Below are positions 59,221 through 64,000 of a DNA stretch of 64,000 nucleotides, piece by piece (position 1 is the first letter of the stretch; every line of letters starts with the position of its first letter). The notes beneath the pieces are model-generated. The model did not search any database and was not told the DNA's origin. It saw only the letters and a program-made list of their open reading frames with translations. The DNA is from Aestuariibaculum suncheonense (GTDB lineage Bacteria; Bacteroidota; Bacteroidia; Flavobacteriales; Flavobacteriaceae): NCBI RefSeq assembly GCF_014596935.1, contig NZ_JACVXC010000001.1:1102117-1166116 (forward strand). The letters run 5' to 3'. A program made the translations under genes and the position numbers.

Positions 59221-60243
59221 ATGATGAGAAATATAGGCTTGAATTTTTACATACTTGTTTTGCTAGTTATATTTTGTAATATAGCACATGCTACAACGGG
59301 TTTTGGTTCATTAACAGATTCAAATATTGAATATGTTGGAAGATGGGATAAATGTGATAAAAATGTATTTCGTAGTTATTGGGGGGGAGCTTATTTAAAG
59401 GTGACCTTTACAGGAAGAACAATAAAGATAAAACTTGCTAAGGCTGCAAATATTTATGTAAGTGTCGATGGTTTAGGCTATAAAAAATATAGCAATGCTA
59501 AAGGTGTAGTAGATTTAACACCAAATATATTGCAAAATGAGATACATACTTTGGTTGTAGTTGCTAATTATGCTAACGACGAGATACATTTTCAAGGATT
59601 TATTTTAGAAAAGGAGGGAATAACTTTAGCTCAGCCAGAAAAGGATATTATTGAGTTTGTTGGTAACTCTATAACTTCAGGACAAAACACAACAATGGGT
59701 AATTTGTCTGCCTACCCATGGCTAACAGGAGAGGCATTGCAAGTTGATCATACTCAAATTTCACAACCAGGAATTACATTAGTTGATGGCTATTACTATA
59801 ATGCTAATTGGGCACCCAAGAGAGGGCAAAGTGTTCAATATTTTTTGATGAAAACATCAAATCACGAAATAAGCTCAACTTGGAACTTTAGTGTATATAC
59901 CCCAAAAGTACTTGTAATTAATATTGGTACAAATGATTATAATCTTAAAGTGCCTAATGAACTTTTTGAATCTACTTACCAGCTTTTTGTTCAAAGAATT
60001 CGAAGAAAATATCCGAATACAGAAATATTTTTAATGGAAACATTTGCTGGCTATTATACAGAAGAAATACGAAATGTTGTTAATATGTGTTTAGATTCAG
60101 GTGATTCTAAAATTCATTTTGTAGAAACTAAGAATTGGTTGCTAAAGCCTAATGATTACGTTGACCAAAATCATCCTAATGATATTGGTCATAAGAAAAT
60201 AGCAGAAAAATTGTCAGAAGTATTGAAAGATTATATCAACTAA
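59221..60243 (+). CDS. CE2-like SGNH carbohydrate esterase
   Basis: A 340-residue exported protein (signal to about HATT). An N-terminal beta-jelly-roll (~30-135: IEYVGRWDKCD, YLKVTFTGRTIKIKL, IHFQGFILE) precedes an SGNH hydrolase domain: nucleophile Ser150 in EFVGNSITSGQ, Gly/Asn oxyanion blocks (VINIGTNDYN), and the Asp315-x-x-His318 dyad in DQNHPND. That order is the layout of carbohydrate esterase family 2, which deacetylates xylose, mannose or glucose units. It lies between the tandem SusCD operon and an IS3 remnant, probably on its own promoter. A role in removing O-acetyl groups from the target glycan is inferred. Confidence 0.92.
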   Translation: MMRNIGLNFYILVLLVIFCNIAHATTGFGSLTDSNIEYVGRWDKCDKNVFRSYWGGAYLKVTFTGRTIKIKLAKAANIYVSVDGLGYKKYSNAKGVVDLTPNILQNEIHTLVVVANYANDEIHFQGFILEKEGITLAQPEKDIIEFVGNSITSGQNTTMGNLSAYPWLTGEALQVDHTQISQPGITLVDGYYYNANWAPKRGQSVQYFLMKTSNHEISSTWNFSVYTPKVLVINIGTNDYNLKVPNELFESTYQLFVQRIRRKYPNTEIFLMETFAGYYTEEIRNVVNMCLDSGDSKIHFVETKNWLLKPNDYVDQNHPNDIGHKKIAEKLSEVLKDYIN

Positions 60244-60285
60244 AATAATACGACTATTAAAAGTTGATATTTTCGTGAATTTGAC

Positions 60286-60789
60286 TTATTTAGAACTGGT
60301 TGTTAGTAGAATATTATTATTTCGATAAATTTCAACACCATTAGTCTTGTTGAGATTTATGTTTGCGTATTCCATGCGAGGGATATTTTCTAAAGCATCA
60401 TATGGACGGTTATAATATAATATCCATCCAAATTTGGGTTGCTCTCTTACTTGGTCTAAATCATCAAAAATATAGCTATCGAGTACTCCTCTCGTGCCAT
60501 TGAAACGTACTATTTAAGCATTCTTAGTAGACTTTCTTGTTAAACTTTATTTTGCGTAATACAGCCCATTGTGCAGTTGTATTAGCAGTAAATTCAGAAC
60601 TGTTATTTATGCGGGTACGATCTGGTTTACCTAGTCTGTTAATTAGACGATTTAGGACATAAGCTATCTTTTTACTTGTTATTAATAATCTAACTCTAAA
60701 TGTAATGCTTCCCGATTAAAATCATAAACAATAGTAAGCACTCTATATTTTCTTTTTTTCATTTGTTGAACTTCGATTTGAAATTCTAC
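60286..60789 (-). pseudogene. Decayed IS3-family transposase (OrfB integrase core)
   Basis: On the minus strand, several short frames together spell the IS3 integrase core: RVLTIVYDFNREALHLEL, VLNRLINRLGKPDRTR, NNSSEFTANTTAQWAVL, FNGTRGVLDSYIFDDLDQVR and NRPYDALENIPRMEYANIN. The order matches intact IS3 OrfB, but frames shift, stops intervene (after LELDY), and the RVDNGPEF-type catalytic Asp is Asn. The N-terminal third, OrfA and terminal inverted repeats are not seen. The copy is therefore dead and probably old. Confidence 0.9.
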
Positions 60790-60847
60790 GGAAGAATAAA
60801 GAAGGTTTTTAGAATATCAAAAGAGCACATTGTTTTATAAAGCCTAA

Positions 60848-60918
60848 TAAAAGGAATTTTTTACCACTGTTTAAGTATTATTTTCATCCTTAAATTAGTG
60901 TTATCATGTTAATATTGT
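60848..60918 (+). promoter_or_regulatory. Upstream element shared with 34041-34110 (copy B)
   Basis: Positions 60867-60894 equal 34059-34086 exactly; the flanks match except for scattered changes and one extra base. It lies ~235 nt before a T9SS protein gene. The core has half-sites TTTAAG and CTTAAA 13 nt apart. Shared control with the gene at 34412 is inferred. Confidence 0.5.
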
Positions 60919-61153
60919 TGTAGTTATGTTTTTGTAAACATGAGAGATTTTAAGGATAACAGAACGAGTAATAAAAATATTTCCGTTGTCAATGCAGGTT
61001 ACAGATTTTTTATCTATTTGTAAATTTTGATTATTGGCTATATTAAAAAGTAAGAATAGCCTTAAGATAGATATAAGTAATTGTCAAAAAAGTAAAGTGC
61101 TTAGTCGTTATAGAGAATAAACCATATAAACTAAATTTTAAAACCATTCAATT

Positions 61154-61936
61154 ATGAAAAAAATTACTTTAAAACAAATTTACTTAGTCGTTTTCTGCAT
61201 TGTTGGAGTACAAGTTTTTGCTCAACAATTTACTCCAACGGGTTATTATAAAATAAAAAGTGTTCTTACAGGAAATTATATAACATTTGAAGAAGTTGTA
61301 GCATCAGCCGGTAGTGGAAATTCAGTTTCCGTACTTCCGGTAATAAATTCTAATTCTCAAATTTTTAATTTCATCGCCAGTGGTCGTGCCGATTTTAACG
61401 GAAAAAAGGCATACAATATAAATTGTGCTACAGGTAATGGTATATTTAGAGCTGAAAGTTCAAATGTATGGGTGAGTGGTGATATGGCACCAAATACTTC
61501 AAATCCAAGAAATTTTGTGATTAATGAATTGGGAGTGAATGCTGATACTGGAGATATGATGTATAGTTTTTTGGCAACGACTTCTCAAGCCAGAACTATA
61601 TCTGTAGATGAAGCTAATTCTAATTGTAGGTATTTATTAGGAGAAGCAGGATCTACACAGTGGTATTTAGAGCCGGCAACTGTATTGAGTACCGATAAAT
61701 TAGATTTAAGTAATGTATTCATTTCTAATCCTGTAAAAAATGAATTGGTTATATCTGGTTTAAATAATAATGTAGAACGAGTTAATATTTATAATGTTTC
61801 TGGCCGGCTTGTGTTGTCATCAATAGTAAAAGAGCAATCATTGAATTTAGATATTAGTTCATTTACTAAAGGAGTGTATTTTATAGAAATGAAGGGAACA
61901 CTTGGTAGTTTAACAAAAAAGATAATTAAACAATAA
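61154..61936 (+). CDS. Secreted beta-trefoil-like (ricin-type) protein with T9SS sorting domain
   Basis: A 260-residue protein with signal to about 23 (VQVFAQQ). Residues ~25-175 resemble a ricin-type beta-trefoil lectin domain: TGYYKIKSVLTGNYITFE, YNINCATGNGIFRAES and QWYLEPATV, the last block being common at the end of such domains. Residues ~180-260 are a T9SS type A tail (SNPVKNELVISG, VNIYNVSGRLVLSS, GVYFIEMKG, KKIIKQ). No catalytic motif is present. A surface glycan-binding role is likely, and it shares an upstream element with the lyase-like gene at 34412. Domain call is from pattern only. Confidence 0.7.
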   Translation: MKKITLKQIYLVVFCIVGVQVFAQQFTPTGYYKIKSVLTGNYITFEEVVASAGSGNSVSVLPVINSNSQIFNFIASGRADFNGKKAYNINCATGNGIFRAESSNVWVSGDMAPNTSNPRNFVINELGVNADTGDMMYSFLATTSQARTISVDEANSNCRYLLGEAGSTQWYLEPATVLSTDKLDLSNVFISNPVKNELVISGLNNNVERVNIYNVSGRLVLSSIVKEQSLNLDISSFTKGVYFIEMKGTLGSLTKKIIKQ

Positions 61937-61970
61937 TTTAAGTGAAACGCAGTAATAAATTAATATAGAT

Positions 61971-62017
61971 AAAAACATTCTGCATTTATGATTATTAGTA
62001 AATGTAGAATGTTTTTA
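61971..62017 (+). terminator. Intrinsic terminator after the beta-trefoil-like gene
   Basis: An 18-bp imperfect stem (61971-61988 with 61999-62016, one G-T pairing) encloses a 10-nt loop and ends in five T. It is 35 nt after the stop codon. Confidence 0.85.
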
Positions 62018-62342
62018 TAGTAATTATAATGTTAAGATTTTAAATATTTACAATTGAGTTTCTTTTGATTATTTCTTATAAAACCAATCCCGGTGTAAGA
62101 CAAATTACGGAATTAAATAAAATATGAAAGACGGTGAAGTAACCCTTTTTTTAGTGCAAGGGCGAATTTTAGCGTATGTAGATAAAGTAAAATGTTTATT
62201 AATATATAATGTCTTTCACGAGCGTATTTTTTTAGGTTGAGAAAACACCTATTGGTTTGAGAATATGTATCTGGGAAGAAAATGAATTTAAATCAAACTA
62301 AGCAAAAATAAAGCAGACTTGTTTAAACTAAATTACACATTA
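62018..62342 (+). other. Intergenic region before the second DUF4955-like copy
   Basis: No supported gene in 325 nt. A 38-codon ORF from 62124 has no recognisable pattern. Sequence before the start at 62343 does not match that before copy 1 beyond a few bases around the ATG. Confidence 0.4.
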
Positions 62343-64000
62343 ATGAAAAAAAAGAAGCAGGAGAATTATTCTCTATTTAAAATAAGTAAGGCTCTATTAT
62401 ATTGTGTTTTTTTCGCAATAGGAATTGCTCAAGCACAGCAGGAAGCTCCTTCTTGGTTGGATTTTGCCCAAAAAAGTGAAAACGGCCAATTAAATCAGGC
62501 AACTTTAAGCGATTATTCTTACACAGGTTATCATTTTTCAGAAAAGGAACTTCCAGATGTTTCAACCTGGAACACTATAAGTGTTTTGGATTATGGGGCA
62601 GTGGCCAATGATGACAATTATGATGATGCAGCCATAGTCGCAGCTATTTCAGCAGCAGAAGCGAGTGTCGTGCCAACCGTCGTTTATTTTCCAGCAGGCC
62701 GCTACAAGGTGTCCAGTACAGAAACCGAAAACACTCCAATAATGATCCGGGGAAGTCATATTGTACTCAAGGGAGCAGGAGCAGGTTTAGGAGGTACCGA
62801 AATATTTACAGATAAAAGAGGTAACCATCCGTACCGTTTTGAATTTAAGCCATTAAGTACCCCCAACACTAAAATTACTAACACAGCAGCTAAAAGAATA
62901 CTGAAGGGTGATTTTGAAATAGAAGTGGAAAGCACAAATGGTCTGAGTGTGGGGCAAACCGTAGAGTTATACCATCAAGGGGGAGAGAATTTAGATGCTA
63001 ATATGCCAGGTCTAACTTATAATTCTATATGGAATGTAGCAAATAATAACAGAGGAGTCAGAACCCTAGAAAAGCATGTTATCACAAAGATAGAAGGTAA
63101 TAAAGTAACATTTAAAAATCCAGTTCAATATACTATTACGGCAGAGTTTACTGGCGCACAATTGAATCGATATGAAACAATTGAAGAAGTAGGTGTTGAG
63201 GATATCCTGTTTACAAGCGATTGGTTAAATTATCCTGAAGATTATAAGCATCATGCTAATGATATTGTAGATTATGGTTGGCGAGCATTGAAATTAACCA
63301 ATGTTAAAAACGGATGGGTAAGAAACTGTGAATTTAAAGATTGGAATGAAATGCTCCAAATATCAACATGTATTGGGGTGACTGTAAAGGACATTGTATG
63401 TTCGGGTAAAAAAGGTCACAGTTCTTATTATGCGATATACTCATATGGTGTGTTATTTGATAATTGTGATGATATTGTAGACCAGGGATTAAGCAGAGAT
63501 AATGTTAAAGGTCAAGGACATGGGCCAGGAATGCGTTGGTCAACAACCAGTACTGTATTTACAAATTGCCAAATGCAGTTTGATCAAAGTATAGATTGTC
63601 ATGGGTTTCATCCTTACGGTAACTTATTGGAGAATGTTTACGGAGGTTGTTTTAGAGCTAATGGAGGCGCAGAGAATTCGTATCCAAATAGTGGTCCATA
63701 TTTAACATTTTGGAATTTTGTTCATGATTCAAGATATAATAGCGTAACATTTAATTTTTGGGATCCAGTTAATAGAAGAACACATACATATGGTTATCCT
63801 AACTTTATAGGTTTTACAGCACCCGATCCCAACGAGAATGTCACTTTACAAAACACAGGTTTGAATGAGTTACAAGGCGAAAAGGCCTATCCATTATCAT
63901 TATTTGATGCTCAATTACAGTTGCGACTTTATGGTGCTTATATGTCGGCATCATCTTCTAAGCCAGAATATTTAGCAAAATATGCAAATGATGGCAAGTC
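62343..64000 (+). CDS. Secreted DUF4955-like beta-helix protein, copy 2 (3' end outside window)
   Basis: The frame starts at ATG 62343 and runs open through the right edge (552 full codons seen). It is the same gene as at 35999: codon for codon identical except codon 2 (AAA instead of AAG), with the signal peptide, the whole beta-helix region and the beginning of the F5/8C domain. The end is missing from the window, so whether the T9SS tail is present is unknown. Silent sites are identical too, implying a recent copy or gene conversion. Its promoter region differs from copy 1, so expression may differ. Confidence 0.95.
   Translation, partial: MKKKKQENYSLFKISKALLYCVFFAIGIAQAQQEAPSWLDFAQKSENGQLNQATLSDYSYTGYHFSEKELPDVSTWNTISVLDYGAVANDDNYDDAAIVAAISAAEASVVPTVVYFPAGRYKVSSTETENTPIMIRGSHIVLKGAGAGLGGTEIFTDKRGNHPYRFEFKPLSTPNTKITNTAAKRILKGDFEIEVESTNGLSVGQTVELYHQGGENLDANMPGLTYNSIWNVANNNRGVRTLEKHVITKIEGNKVTFKNPVQYTITAEFTGAQLNRYETIEEVGVEDILFTSDWLNYPEDYKHHANDIVDYGWRALKLTNVKNGWVRNCEFKDWNEMLQISTCIGVTVKDIVCSGKKGHSSYYAIYSYGVLFDNCDDIVDQGLSRDNVKGQGHGPGMRWSTTSTVFTNCQMQFDQSIDCHGFHPYGNLLENVYGGCFRANGGAENSYPNSGPYLTFWNFVHDSRYNSVTFNFWDPVNRRTHTYGYPNFIGFTAPDPNENVTLQNTGLNELQGEKAYPLSLFDAQLQLRLYGAYMSASSSKPEYLAKYANDGK
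62343..64000 (+). repeat. Long direct repeat, copy 2
   Basis: Matches 35999-37656 in direct orientation over 1658 nt at a fixed offset of 26,344. The left boundary coincides with the start codon. The right boundary lies beyond the window. Confidence 0.93.

Larger units (their letters stand above)
60244..61153. other. Intergenic region holding IS remnant and shared upstream element
   Basis: The 910-nt gap holds the IS3 remnant (60286-60789) and, on the plus strand, an element matching 34041-34110 (see 60848-60918). From ~60920 to 61153 it is AT-rich with no further feature except a short resemblance (TAGAGAATAAA near 61107) to the region before 34412. Confidence 0.6.

Noticed and set aside
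62124..62240. 38-codon plus-strand ORF
   Set aside because: No signal peptide, membrane span or family pattern; composition is like the surrounding non-coding DNA.

Overview
The window looks like a large polysaccharide utilization locus (PUL) from a marine-type member of the Bacteroidota, most likely Flavobacteriaceae. The evidence is the AT-rich DNA, three SusC/SusD pairs, a hybrid two-component system, many lipoproteins with Bacteroidota-style lipoboxes, and four proteins with C-terminal type IX secretion (T9SS) sorting domains. I found no rRNA, tRNA, CRISPR array or replication origin.

Layout. 1-2610: 3' part of a GH2 gene and a lipoprotein of the alginate-lyase superfamily. 2965-7011: hybrid two-component sensor/regulator. 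7451-12865: SusC, SusD and a fasciclin-domain lipoprotein, closed by an intrinsic terminator. 12954-33911: a dense same-strand run holding a double DUF1080 lipoprotein, two Tat-exported Gfo/Idh/MocA oxidoreductases, a sialate-O-acetylesterase-like esterase, a sulfatase/GH78 fusion, a heparinase II/III-like lyase, GH106, GH43, GH3 and two tandem GH105. 34412-41622: a second alginate-lyase-like protein, L-rhamnose mutarotase, a secreted DUF4955-like beta-helix protein, a decayed sulfatase, and a second GH2. 41905-44163 (minus strand): a LamG/T9SS protein and an AraC regulator. 44684-49178: PQQ-type sugar dehydrogenase, cytochrome c, and a GH43-like/F5-8C/T9SS protein. 49575-60243: two further SusCD pairs and a CE2-like SGNH esterase. 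60286-60789: remnant of an IS3-family transposase. 61154-64000: a beta-trefoil-like T9SS protein and a second, apparently identical copy of the DUF4955-like gene, cut by the window edge.

Proposed logic (inference). The enzyme set points to a sulfated, acetylated glycan rich in L-rhamnose and uronic acid, with ulvan-like polymers the leading candidate: GH78 and GH106 alpha-L-rhamnosidases, L-rhamnose mutarotase, a sulfatase, several lyase-like proteins, and GH105 enzymes that remove the unsaturated uronate lyases leave behind. GH3, GH43 and GH2 would trim xylose, arabinose, galactose or glucuronate. No gene resembling PL24, PL25 or PL28 ulvan lyases was recognised, so the substrate is not settled.

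Most interesting points: an apparent keto-intermediate glycan-cleavage module (DUF1080 plus two Tat Gfo/Idh/MocA enzymes) inside the PUL; a 1.66-kb or longer near-perfect gene duplication beginning exactly at the start codon; a 28-nt identical motif upstream of two distant secreted-protein genes; a sulfatase pseudogene and an IS3 pseudogene; and a possible 30-residue membrane peptide between the sensor and susC.
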